Origin: Fabrea salina
Taxonomy: Eukaryota; Ciliophora; Heterotrichea; Heterotrichida; Fabreidae
Reading direction: 5' to 3'
Assembly (NCBI GenBank): GCA_022984795.1
Contig: JALIHJ010000004.1
Span: 278,853 to 342,852 of the forward strand
Length of the DNA: 64,000 nt
Positions 18,268-26,104 of this stretch are shown piece by piece. The notes under the pieces are model-generated. The model had not been told where the DNA came from. It did not search any database and saw only the letters and a program-made list of their open reading frames with translations. Each line of letters starts with the position of its first letter. Position 1 is the stretch's first letter. The translations under genes and the position numbers were made by a program.

Positions 18268-18675
18268 ATGAATCCAAGAACTCCAACCAACTCCCCAGCT
18301 AGTTGCAACTTGACTGTCCAACTTTTTAACCCAAAGCCCTTAGTCATCGTAGAAGTCCAAACCACTCTTAACTCTCAAAAAAAACCTTCTTTACTCCCCA
18401 AAACTCCTAAGTTTGCCAAAGTTTTTGTCGAACTAACCAAGTCCTTACTTCCTCTCAAAAGAAAACCCAAGAACCCAGCAGTTCTTGTAAGCTCTCAAAA
18501 AAGACAATTAGTTAACCAGTACTCTAAGAGCAACTTAATAAACCAGTTCGAACTCCTCAAAAGTATCTGCAGTCTTAGAAGCACTAAAGCCTTGACCTCC
18601 AAAGAAGTTCTAGACCAACTCCAAAAAAACACCGGAAACGCACTTAAAACAATAAAGGACTTCTCTAGTAATTAA
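18268..18675 (+). CDS. small basic protein of unknown function
   Basis: 135 residues, rich in Lys, Ser, Leu and Pro, with no recognised domain, signal or membrane segment. A weak helical stretch lies at ~90-125 (FELLKSICSLRSTKALTSKE). Codon use matches neighbouring genes, and the end abuts the convergent enoyl-CoA isomerase gene, which support a real gene. Confidence 0.65.
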   Translation: MNPRTPTNSPASCNLTVQLFNPKPLVIVEVQTTLNSQKKPSLLPKTPKFAKVFVELTKSLLPLKRKPKNPAVLVSSQKRQLVNQYSKSNLINQFELLKSICSLRSTKALTSKEVLDQLQKNTGNALKTIKDFSSN

Positions 18676-19380
18676 TCATAACTTAGGTTGAAAGTTCTTC
18701 CTCACCACCTTTTTTTCAGCTTCGTCAAACACAAAGTTCCTGCACCGGTGAATAAGGCCGCCGTACATGTTTTGCTTGAACACCTTCATAAGGGAAACGT
18801 CTTTGCCCAGCCAACTAAGTTCCTTGCCCAGTTCTTTGGCTCGCTTCAAGCAGTCCTCAGTTACTTCATCCAAAACTCCCCTTCTCAAAGCTTCTTGGGC
18901 GTCCATGCGCTTTCCCCTGATTAAGAAGTCCCTTTTGGCGTCTTCAGTTACTTTGCACCCCAGCAAGTCGCAGGCTTCTTTAGGAAGAGTCATTCCTATT
19001 TCGATTTCAGACATTCCAACAATACAACTAGGCGAAGCAATTCTGTAGTCAAAAGCACACGCAATAAGTAGTCCTGCAGCTATAGCTGGGCCGTGCATAG
19101 CAGCAATCGTGGGGATTCCAAGTGCAAGTACTCTTCCTAGGAGTTTAGTCACTAAGGTGAACAAGTCAAAGCCTGAGTCGATCCCTTTGGACTGGAGTAG
19201 TTTAAGGTTCATTCCTCCGTTGAAGACTCTTGGGTGGGAAGAGGTCAGAATTAAGGCTTTGGGACCTTCTTGGTTCTCTACTTCGTCTAGTTTCTGGGAA
19301 ATCGTTCCGATTATCTCTGGAGTGAACACGTGGGGGATCTTCAGGATGTAAAGGTCTTCTTCCTTAACTAGTTCTACCAT
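18676..19380 (-). CDS. enoyl-CoA delta-isomerase/hydratase (crotonase) family
   Basis: 234 residues, the short single-domain form typical of plant and protist ECI. Oxyanion-hole segments are HPRVFNGGMNLKLL and GPAIAAGLLIACAFDYR. SEIEIGMTLPKEA supplies the acidic region used by isomerases. It would convert 3-enoyl- to 2-trans-enoyl-CoA in beta-oxidation of unsaturated fatty acids. No C-terminal SKL is present (ends FQPKL), so a peroxisomal site is not shown. Confidence 0.88.
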   Translation of the reverse strand: MVELVKEEDLYILKIPHVFTPEIIGTISQKLDEVENQEGPKALILTSSHPRVFNGGMNLKLLQSKGIDSGFDLFTLVTKLLGRVLALGIPTIAAMHGPAIAAGLLIACAFDYRIASPSCIVGMSEIEIGMTLPKEACDLLGCKVTEDAKRDFLIRGKRMDAQEALRRGVLDEVTEDCLKRAKELGKELSWLGKDVSLMKVFKQNMYGGLIHRCRNFVFDEAEKKVVRKNFQPKL

Positions 19381-19421
19381 TTATACGTAATGAGTTCATT
19401 TAGCCGTTAAGAAGGTCCAGC

Positions 19422-20567
19422 CTAGTAGTAAGATTGGTAAAAGTGCTTTTGGCTGTAAGGAGAGACTTTTGGCTTAAGTATAGGGTTCCCTTTGGCCATG
19501 ATGGACTTTTGGTCGTAAGTGATGCTTTTTTTCTGCTTGTTTGCCAAGTGCTTTGGCTTAATTATGTGCGGAAGTTTAGTAATGTTAGGCATGATCCCAG
19601 CTGCCCGGTCAGCTGTGGGTGCAGGCAGTGTCGGAGTAGGCAGATTGCTTGTAACCTTTTCGTTTTCCCGAATGTCTCTGAAGTAGGGGTGCTGAAGTGC
19701 TTGTCTAGCAGTGATTCTGTCTTCTTCGATGTAAGTCAGCATCTTAGACATCAGGTCTTTGGCTTCAGCTGACACGTGGGGTATCAGTTGGGTGAACCCA
19801 CTTCCTTCTTGCTTTGGGAAGTTAAAGTCCATGTGAGAAGCCCTTTTCTGGAACTTCTGCAAAATATCGGGCGGAGGCGTGCCTAGGATGTTGTGGATTT
19901 TGTGGACCTGGTCCAACTCATTCTTGCCTGGAAACAAAGGACACAAGGCCAAAACTTCGAAAAACACACAACCTACACCCCAAATGTCCATTTTGTAGCT
20001 GTAGTAACCGTCTGTGAGCAGACACTCTGGAGGACGGTACCAGCGAGTGGAAATGTACTCTGTGAAAGGCTGTCTGGAGTAAATGCCTCGGCAGGACCCG
20101 AAGTCAGCAAGTTTAAGTGAGTCTGTGGAAAGCAGCACGTTTTCAGGCTTGATGTCTCTGTGGAAGATTCCGTTTCTGTGCATGTGGTCGATGGACTTGA
20201 GGAGTTGGTGCATGTAGTACTTAACTTTGTTTTCAGGGGTGTTGCTGCGTCTTCCACGAATCCACTCATAAAGGTTGAGTTCCATAAGTTCAAAGACCAA
20301 AGCCAAACGCCCTGTAGGTTCGTCACTAGATAACTTTTACTATAGGATTTCAATGAGTTTGACGATGTGCGGGTGTGGGGAAAGCCGCCGGAGGGCTTGG
20401 ATTTCACGGAGTTTATTGACTTGTTCGAGGTTCTTAAAGTGGTTCTTCATACATTTGATTGCAACGTATTTCCCGGTTTTGATGCTTTGTGCCTTTAAGA
20501 CCTCCGAAAAAGTGCCTTCACCTTTTTTGGAAATCAATCGATATTCTGCTTAGAACTTACTGTGCAT
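19422..20567 (-). CDS. MOK: MOK (RAGE) family protein kinase, two 15-nt introns
   Basis: 371 residues after removing 20546-20560 (GTAAGTTCTAAGCAG) and 20326-20340 (GTAAAAGTTATCTAG). The joins give MHKYRLISKKGEGTFSEV and KLIEILYDEPTGRLALVFEL. Kinase motifs are all present: VAIKCMK, HRDIKPEN, DFGSC and a TEY activation loop (PFTEYISTRWYRPPE). LREIQALRRLSPHPHI is diagnostic for MOK. MOK belongs to the RCK (MAK/ICK/MOK) group acting at cilia. The tail is short and basic. Confidence 0.95.
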
Positions 20568-20730
20568 AGTTAAGTATTTATAATATCATTTAAATTGCCC
20601 AGAGTTAAGAAACTTTCTGCACAGCGGTTAATCTCTCCAAGAATTCAAATTCAAAGCACCAAACAACAACTAAGCACCAACTAGTAACGCCAAGACTTAA
20701 CTTAATACGCAAAGTTTAAAACAACAATAA

Positions 20731-21579
20731 ATGGAGAGTCAAGAACTAGATGACTCTGTTAACTTCTACGAGAGTCAACAACAACTTGAGGAGTACTACG
20801 ACCAAAGAGACATTAAGGCTTGGCAAGACGACTCCAACTGCATCATTTGCAGCTTAAACTTCGAAGAAGACGGAGTCCCTCTAATTCCTAAGAATTGCTG
20901 CAAGTTCTGCTTCCGAGGAGTCTGTGACGCGTGCTCCCAAAAAAGACTCCCCCACCCTGTTTTAGAAGGCCTCCAAAGAGTCTGCAACGACTGCTTTCCT
21001 CTCCAGGAGTCTCGAAAGCGCAGCTTAAACAACTCCAAAACTTCCAGTGACTTCTCAGAAGAAGACCCTAGACAAAGAAGCATCTCTGTAGTTCAAAAAC
21101 CAAGTGCTTACCAGTTCCCCAGCAGTCCTAACAAGAACCTAAACGAACCCAACAAGTTCCCAGGAGCCATTAGAGTTGACGGCAACTACGGCCAAGAGTC
21201 ACCTTTTTCTCCCACAAACCACGAGCAAATCAGAGCTATCATCAGGGAAAACGAGTCACTCAAACAAGAACTCTCAGAACTGGACGATACCCACAAACAA
21301 CAGATCAAAGAACTCCTGGAAGCCCTTGAAATACTTAAGCACCAGTTGTCCCACGAAGAAAGAACCTACTCTGTGAACTCAGTAACTGAGGGAGTAGACA
21401 TTCCTACTTTACTCAAAGAAAAAGAACAACAAGCCAAGCGCATTAAGGAACTCCAGGATGAACTCCAAGTTAAAGAACAGCAACTACAAAGACTCAAGTA
21501 CTCTGCTGCTGAAAAAAGCATGGACGAACTCTCTATGGACCCTGTTTCTCAAGACAAATGCAAGTGTTCTATTTTTTAA
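20731..21579 (+). CDS. FYVE-finger protein with coiled coil and CaaX end
   Basis: 282 residues. A FYVE-like double zinc finger at ~residues 35-90 (CIICSLNFEEDG.., KNCCKFCFRGVCDACS, QRVCNDCF) with RGVCDAC in place of the usual R(R/K)HHCR basic motif, so PI3P binding is uncertain. A linker and a coiled coil (~170-270) follow. The C-terminus KCKCSIF carries a CaaX box (CSIF) for prenylation. Probably an endosomal tether. A 163-bp gap separates it from MOK. Confidence 0.85.
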   Translation: MESQELDDSVNFYESQQQLEEYYDQRDIKAWQDDSNCIICSLNFEEDGVPLIPKNCCKFCFRGVCDACSQKRLPHPVLEGLQRVCNDCFPLQESRKRSLNNSKTSSDFSEEDPRQRSISVVQKPSAYQFPSSPNKNLNEPNKFPGAIRVDGNYGQESPFSPTNHEQIRAIIRENESLKQELSELDDTHKQQIKELLEALEILKHQLSHEERTYSVNSVTEGVDIPTLLKEKEQQAKRIKELQDELQVKEQQLQRLKYSAAEKSMDELSMDPVSQDKCKCSIF

Positions 21580-21621
21580 TTAACTTAAATACCAATTTTG
21601 AATGGACGTTAGAATACTTAA

Positions 21622-22141
21622 ATGAAAGCCTACTTTCTGATATCCTTAATTCTGAGCTCAGCTTTTAGTTTACCAGAGTCTGGCAAGCCAACTGATGAAG
21701 ACTCTGAAAGCACAGGGTGGAAAACTTATGCATGTGGAGCTTTAGCGGGGGTTGGAGCTGTGGGAGCTGGAGCAATAGCACTTGGATTTGCTCCTGCAGG
21801 AATAGTTGCAGGGTCTGTGGCTGCAGGTGTGCAGGGGTCTATAGGAAATGCAGCAGCTGGTTCATTATTTTCCTTGGCCCAGTCCGCAGGGGCTAGTGGT
21901 ACGTTTACATGGCTTTCAGGTACTGGATTTGGAGGTTGTGCAGCCTTACTTACTCCTGATATGTACAATCTGGTTTTCTGGTGAAGAAGATAGCAAAGAA
22001 TCTGACCAAAGCACTTCTGACTCCGAAGATAGCAAAGAACCCCCAACAACAGAAAAGAAAGTTGTTACTGAACCAAAAACCGACAAAGAACCCCCAAAAG
22101 CAGAAAAGAAAATCGCTGCTGAGTCAAAATTTAATAAATAA
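21622..22141 (+). pseudogene. IFI6/IFI27 (ISG12)-like membrane protein with signal peptide, one +1 frame shift
   Basis: Signal peptide YFLISLILSSAFSLP, then GWKTYACGALAGVGAVGAG and a Gly/Ala-rich hydrophobic ISG12 core (ALGFAPAGIVAGSVAAG, IGNAAAGSLFSLAQSAGASG). The frame stops at TGA 21982-21984. Skipping one base near 21971-21977 continues into an acidic, Lys-rich tail with EPPTTEKK- and EPPKAEKK-type units, ending 22141 (172 residues). The paralogue at 22596-22997 is one base shorter at exactly this point, so the extra base is real relative to it: assembly error or inactivating indel. Confidence 0.75.
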
Positions 22142-22165
22142 AAAAGCTATATAGAAGACGAAGAT

Positions 22166-22513
22166 ATGCCCAAAAGCTATTCTTCCCAAGAAAATCACCA
22201 AGAAGCCCCCGAAGATTATGACTTTGACGAAAGTAAATGGGGAGACTATGAATGTATGGGTTTAGCAGGAGTACTGGCAGCTGCATATCTTGCTGGATTT
22301 ACCATTCCAGGTGCAGGGACCCAAATACCGCCTTCTTTACTTAAGTTTGTCTTCCCAGGTTTAAGCATAGGAATGCAGCATTTAGCTGGTGGTGTTTTGA
22401 TGCATTGTTTGGGCTTTCCTGGAATTAGATCTTCTGTTTTTGAGTCTCCTAGAGATAGTATACTTAAGGGCTCATGTTTAAGTTCACATTCAGTCTTTAT
22501 TTGCAATTCGTGA
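22166..22513 (+). CDS. divergent IFI6/IFI27-like membrane protein
   Basis: 115 residues. The acidic N-terminus (PEDYDFDESKWGDYEC) carries the W-x-x-Y-x-C-x-x-L-A-G-V pattern shared with the copy upstream. A hydrophobic Gly/Ala/Pro-rich region follows (LAGVLAAAYLAGFTIPGAG, LKFVFPGLSIGMQHLAGG). The C-terminal 35 residues have no match in the other copies. No signal peptide. A diverged member of the cluster. Confidence 0.6.
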   Translation: MPKSYSSQENHQEAPEDYDFDESKWGDYECMGLAGVLAAAYLAGFTIPGAGTQIPPSLLKFVFPGLSIGMQHLAGGVLMHCLGFPGIRSSVFESPRDSILKGSCLSSHSVFICNS

Positions 22514-22571
22514 TTTGAAGTCACCCTAACTTAGAATTAACTAAATAGAAAAACTAAATTCAAATATAACC

Positions 22572-22595
22572 ATGAATTAGAAATCTATTTCTGAT
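22572..22595 (+). pseudogene. vestigial signal-peptide coding start of the next gene
   Basis: ATG-AAT-TAG at 22572-22580 aligns with the ATG-AAA start of the paralogue at 21622 and stays in frame with the downstream protein. The third codon is a TAG stop and the hydrophobic signal sequence has eroded. Translation must begin at 22596, giving a protein with no signal peptide. Confidence 0.6.
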
Positions 22596-22997
22596 ATGGC
22601 TGATTCTGCATCAAATTCTAGCTTGTCAGAGTCCAAGAAGCCAAATGATAAAGATTCTAGAAACGCAAGGGGATGGAGAACTTATGCATACGGGACTGCT
22701 TTAGTAGTCGGAGCTTTGGGAGGTGGAGCGATAGCACTTGGATTTGCTCCTGCAGGAATAGCTGGAGGGTCTCTGGCTGCAGCTTGGCAGGCATCTATAG
22801 GAAATGCAGCAGCTGGTTCAGTATTCGCTACACTCCAGTCTGCGGGAGCTACTGGTACGTTTACATGGCTTTCGGGTACTGGATTTGGAACTTGCGGAGC
22901 CTTAGGTGCTGCTGATATCTACAATTCACTTTCTGGGAAAAAATCCAAGACAACAGAAGGGGAAAGTAATGCAGAGTCTGAATCTAAGGATCTTTAA
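22596..22997 (+). CDS. IFI6/IFI27 (ISG12)-like membrane protein without signal peptide
   Basis: 133 residues. Polar N-terminus, GWRTYAYG, then the ISG12 core in full (LGGGAIALGFAPAGIAGG, WQASIGNAAAGSVFATLQ, SAGATGTFTWLSG), and an acidic Ser/Glu tail. Long stretches are identical in DNA to the copy at 21622, so the duplication is fairly recent. In animals the family sits in mitochondrial or ER membranes and modulates apoptosis and antiviral responses. Its protist role is unknown. Confidence 0.85.
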   Translation: MADSASNSSLSESKKPNDKDSRNARGWRTYAYGTALVVGALGGGAIALGFAPAGIAGGSLAAAWQASIGNAAAGSVFATLQSAGATGTFTWLSGTGFGTCGALGAADIYNSLSGKKSKTTEGESNAESESKDL

Positions 22998-23058
22998 TCT
23001 AATTCAAGAATGAGAGATTTGAAGTTGTGTTAAGTCGAAGATTATTGTAACCACGTGT

Positions 23059-23418
23059 TTAGTCATTGTTTCTGATGAACTCAAGAACTTCTTCGTGGCT
23101 GTCGATTCTCTGGATTTCTTGTCCCTTTTCCTTCATGAGGTCTTCTACTGTGGTGGAGTTGTCTCTGAACCAGCCGAGGTTGTCTGCAACCAAGTGTAGG
23201 CTTTCGCACCCGTCGCACCTAATTAGAACTACTCCAGAGTGGTAAGAGTCTTTAGAAAAGGTTTTGCTGCCTCTAGTGTTGCATTTGTTGCAGGTGAAAA
23301 ACATTGCGTAGAGTCCTTGGGTGTTGTTTTTGACTCCCTTGATCTTAGAAAGTGCCTGCCAATCTTCTGGCTTCAACTGGGCAAAGTTCCGGAAAAGCCT
23401 TGTGAACCTCGACAACAT
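23059..23418 (-). CDS. DNLZ: DNL-type zinc finger protein (Zim17/Hep1/DNLZ)
   Basis: 119 residues. Mitochondrial presequence-like start (LSRFTRLFRNF), then TCNKCNTRGSKTFSKDSYH, VLIRCDGC and DNLGWF: the four zinc Cys and the DNL motif. It keeps mitochondrial Hsp70 soluble for protein import and Fe-S cluster assembly. It interrupts the IFI6/27-like cluster on the opposite strand. Confidence 0.94.
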   Translation of the reverse strand: MLSRFTRLFRNFAQLKPEDWQALSKIKGVKNNTQGLYAMFFTCNKCNTRGSKTFSKDSYHSGVVLIRCDGCESLHLVADNLGWFRDNSTTVEDLMKEKGQEIQRIDSHEEVLEFIRNND

Positions 23419-23429
23419 TTATTAACTAA

Positions 23430-23687
23430 TTACCTTTTTCCCCCTTTGGAGCTGTGCCCTTTAGAAGAGCCTCCTTTGGCAGAAGTGTGCCCTTTAGAAG
23501 AGCCTCCTTTGGCAGAAGTGTGTCCTTTAGAAGGGGTGCTTCCTTTGGCCGCGTTGGATTGGAGTGTGGAAAAGGCCGACCCAGCCGGCACATTCCCAAG
23601 TGATGACTGTACAGACGCAGCAACAGAACCCTTGGCTACTCCGGATTCTTTGAATCCCATCGAGTTTGATGCTTTCTGATGATCCAT
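23430..23687 (-). CDS. hydrophilic IFI6/27-derived protein with SKGH repeat tail
   Basis: 85 residues from the ATG at 23687; an in-frame ATG at 23723 would overlap the next gene's start. GFKESGVAKGSVAASVQ, SSLGNVPAGSAFSTLQ and NAAKG align residue for residue with the ISG12 core of the copy at 22596 (GFAPAGIAGGSLAAAWQ, SIGNAAAGSVFATLQ), but charged and polar residues replace much of the hydrophobic face. The tail has two perfect 11-residue units (KGHTSAKGGSS) and a partial third. It cannot span a membrane in the same way. Confidence 0.65.
   Translation of the reverse strand: MDHQKASNSMGFKESGVAKGSVAASVQSSLGNVPAGSAFSTLQSNAAKGSTPSKGHTSAKGGSSKGHTSAKGGSSKGHSSKGGKR
23453..23518. repeat. two perfect 33-bp tandem repeats
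   Basis: 23453-23485 and 23486-23518 are identical, and a shortened, diverged third unit follows. They encode the KGHTSAKGGSS units of the protein on the minus strand. The perfect identity suggests recent slippage or unequal exchange. Confidence 0.85.
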
Positions 23688-23721
23688 TTTTACTATGGCA
23701 GTTGGAATACTATAATAATTC

Positions 23722-25116
23722 ATGGAATTTCAAAACGAAGTAGATAAAATTCAGCTAGCATGTCGCTTGGGCGACATAAAACTGCTGAAAGCCGCCTTGA
23801 GCTCAAGTCCTTCAAGCGTTAACGAAACTGATTCTAAACTAGGGTGGACTCCTGTGTACAGAGCTGTGATCTGCGGCCACCTAGACACTGTGAGGTTCTT
23901 ACTTGAAGAAGGAGCCGACCCAAACATTCCTAATAAACTTGGAGAAACTGCTTTGCACCAAGCAGCTGACAACAACCAAGTGCGAATTGCGCAATTACTT
24001 CTTTCGCACAACGCTGACCCTAACCTTCAGCAAAGCGACGGAGACACTCCACTCCACCACGCTGCTTACAAAGGGAACTACCAAATGGCTAGTCTCCTAC
24101 TGAACTACAACGCTGACCCCAACATTTTAAATTCTGTGTTCGGAAGAAGTCCTTTGCACTACGCAGTGGAGCACTCCACCGGAAAGCTAGCCAGGCTTAT
24201 GGTGAAACACGGAGCAGACCCCTACCTTAAAGACTTAGCTGGCAAGTCCTCAGTGGACCTAGCTACTTCTGAAGAAGTCCTTAACTCTCTGAAGGAACCC
24301 TACAAAAGCCCTAAGTCGGTCTCTGAGAACTCAACTACTAATTCGCCCTGTGTAAAGCCAGAACCCCTGCAAGAAATTCCTCCCATTCCCCAAATATCCT
24401 TTGAAAAGGTGTCTTTAAGTCCCCACTCTGCCAAAAGTGAGTCTAAAAAAGAAGAGTCCAAAAGCTTCTTTTCAGCCACTGAACCTGAAGCAGAAAAAAG
24501 CGAAATCAACAACTCTTACCTTCTGCGGAAAGAAACCTTTTCCTTCGGAGGCGACCAGTCAGCACTGTACAACTGGCTGAGTTCTCACAAACTAGAGGAA
24601 CTCTTTGAGTGCTTAGCAGCTTCAGGCTGCGACTTAGAAAGCATACACTCGATCACCCTAGAAGGACTAGAGTCCCTAGGCATCTACAAACCCGGACACA
24701 GAAAACGCCTCATTGCTGCTCTGAAGGAAGAAAAACAACCTAATAAACCAACAAACACCCTTGCGTGCTGTGCCAAACCTGTTTCAGGAAACCACACACT
24801 AAATCAACTGCCTAGTTTGGAAATGTGGCTCAAAAACATCAGTTTGGAGTACTTGTACGGGAACTTTGCAGAGTCAGGCTACGAAGACCTAGAGCACATG
24901 CTTGCACTTATGCACACCAACCTAAGCATTGACGAGTGGGTGCTTGAAAAAGAAGTAGGCATTGCCAAACAAGGCCACAGGCACAGAATCCTTTCCAAAC
25001 TCAAAGAGGACTGTTCCCAAGTCACTTCCTTCAAAAAGCCACCCTCTTTGCGCCCTGAGTTAAGAATTGAGTCTGCTGGCAATGTCACTCCCTGTAGAAT
25101 GTGCACCTTAATGTGA
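23722..25116 (+). CDS. ankyrin-repeat protein with two SAM domains and CaaX end
   Basis: 464 residues. About five to six ankyrin repeats (residues ~5-190: LGWTPVYRAVICGHLDTVRF, GETALHQAADNNQVRIAQLL, GDTPLHHAAYKGNYQMASLL, FGRSPLHYAVEHS). A Ser/Pro/Glu-rich linker follows, then a SAM domain (ALYNWLSSHKLEELFECL ... KPGHRKRLIAALKE) and a second SAM-like domain. It ends CRMCTLM: CTLM is a farnesylation-type CaaX box. Likely a membrane-bound scaffold. It ends in TGA. Confidence 0.88.
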   Translation: MEFQNEVDKIQLACRLGDIKLLKAALSSSPSSVNETDSKLGWTPVYRAVICGHLDTVRFLLEEGADPNIPNKLGETALHQAADNNQVRIAQLLLSHNADPNLQQSDGDTPLHHAAYKGNYQMASLLLNYNADPNILNSVFGRSPLHYAVEHSTGKLARLMVKHGADPYLKDLAGKSSVDLATSEEVLNSLKEPYKSPKSVSENSTTNSPCVKPEPLQEIPPIPQISFEKVSLSPHSAKSESKKEESKSFFSATEPEAEKSEINNSYLLRKETFSFGGDQSALYNWLSSHKLEELFECLAASGCDLESIHSITLEGLESLGIYKPGHRKRLIAALKEEKQPNKPTNTLACCAKPVSGNHTLNQLPSLEMWLKNISLEYLYGNFAESGYEDLEHMLALMHTNLSIDEWVLEKEVGIAKQGHRHRILSKLKEDCSQVTSFKKPPSLRPELRIESAGNVTPCRMCTLM

Positions 25117-25127
25117 TGTTATAAATA

Positions 25128-26018
25128 TTACTCGCTGTGGACTACGTGTATCCAGTCTTGTCTTGTTTCGCCGTCAGCCCACAACTCCAACTTAATTCCA
25201 GCTTCCGGCAGAAGAGTTTCGATCATATGGTACACATACTTTTTGGGCTTCTCAAAGTCAAAAACCACGTCGCAGGTTCTTTGGTGGCGGAGTTCTAGTC
25301 TGCCAGGACTGACTTTCCTAAACATCAGCAAAGTGAGATGCGAATTAGAAAAAGGCCAACTCTTTTCCTTTTTAAGCAAGTTGGGAGTGAAGTCTGTGAG
25401 GGAGTCCAGCCCCCCGGCTTGGTCAACTTGGGTTTTATCTACCTTGACCCAAGCTAAGTTCTCCACGTACTGGAACTTCATTTTGTCAAAGCAGTCAATC
25501 CACTCCTTAATTTCTTGTTTGGGACTCCAGAGAAAAACAAGTCCTTGGTCCATACAGTGCTTCAAAAACTTAAGTCTTGCTTTGTTTCTGGGAGTCATCT
25601 CAGCAGGGGGATTCACCAGCACTGCTTGGAACTTTTCTGAAAACTTAGCAGTGAATATGTTCGTTTGGATAGTTTGGCCTGGGCCTGCACCTACCTGCAC
25701 CTGCAGGTAACTCTGTGTGACGGGGTCTATGTACTTGACTGTGCGGTTGGGCGACTCGGAGTCCGAAGAAGACTCTGGAGGAGTTTCTGCAATCAGTCCG
25801 TAACTGGGTTTGAAGACATTGCTGATGTTTCCAATCTCAGTAGTGGAAAACAGTTCGCGGCAATCCTCAGATGTTAAGTTTTCCCTACCTACCTTGGACT
25901 GGTAGTCCTCTAGTTGTTTAAATTTCTTCATGATCTTTTCGACTGGCTCGTCGTCTTCCACGTAACCGAGTAGGTACTCGGGTTCGGGGAGCCTTTTTCT
26001 AAGAGACCTCCTCGCCAT
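25128..26018 (-). CDS. MT-A70-family protein with degenerate catalytic motif (METTL14/MTA9-like)
   Basis: 296 residues from the ATG at 26018; longer versions need a non-ATG start. The MT-A70 methyltransferase fold fills residues ~110-290: the loop VLVNPPAE stands where active enzymes have DPPW, followed by LVFLWSPKQEIKEWIDCF, ENLAWVKVDK and RTCDVVFDFEKPKKYVYHMIE. Loss of the DPPW motif suggests an inactive partner subunit, like METTL14 or Tetrahymena MTA9 in the MTA1 DNA N6-adenine methyltransferase complex. Choice between RNA and DNA complexes is inference. Confidence 0.82.
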   Translation of the reverse strand: MARRSLRKRLPEPEYLLGYVEDDEPVEKIMKKFKQLEDYQSKVGRENLTSEDCRELFSTTEIGNISNVFKPSYGLIAETPPESSSDSESPNRTVKYIDPVTQSYLQVQVGAGPGQTIQTNIFTAKFSEKFQAVLVNPPAEMTPRNKARLKFLKHCMDQGLVFLWSPKQEIKEWIDCFDKMKFQYVENLAWVKVDKTQVDQAGGLDSLTDFTPNLLKKEKSWPFSNSHLTLLMFRKVSPGRLELRHQRTCDVVFDFEKPKKYVYHMIETLLPEAGIKLELWADGETRQDWIHVVHSE

Positions 26019-26104
26019 TATAAGTCCCGCCTTTGGCAAATCAAGCACAGACCCCAGAATTAAGCATATGAATAATAAGCTGTTCTTAAACAATAAAATC
26101 TAAA

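Noticed and set aside
22522-22530. CACCCTAAC as telomerase RNA template (also at 59978-59986)
   Set aside because: Nine bases cover barely one repeat and occur by chance; no RNA-like structure surrounds them.
26019-26093. N-terminal extension with signal-peptide-like sequence on the MT-A70 gene
   Set aside because: It would have to start at TTG; the ATG at 26018 lies next to a TATA-like string as in other genes.
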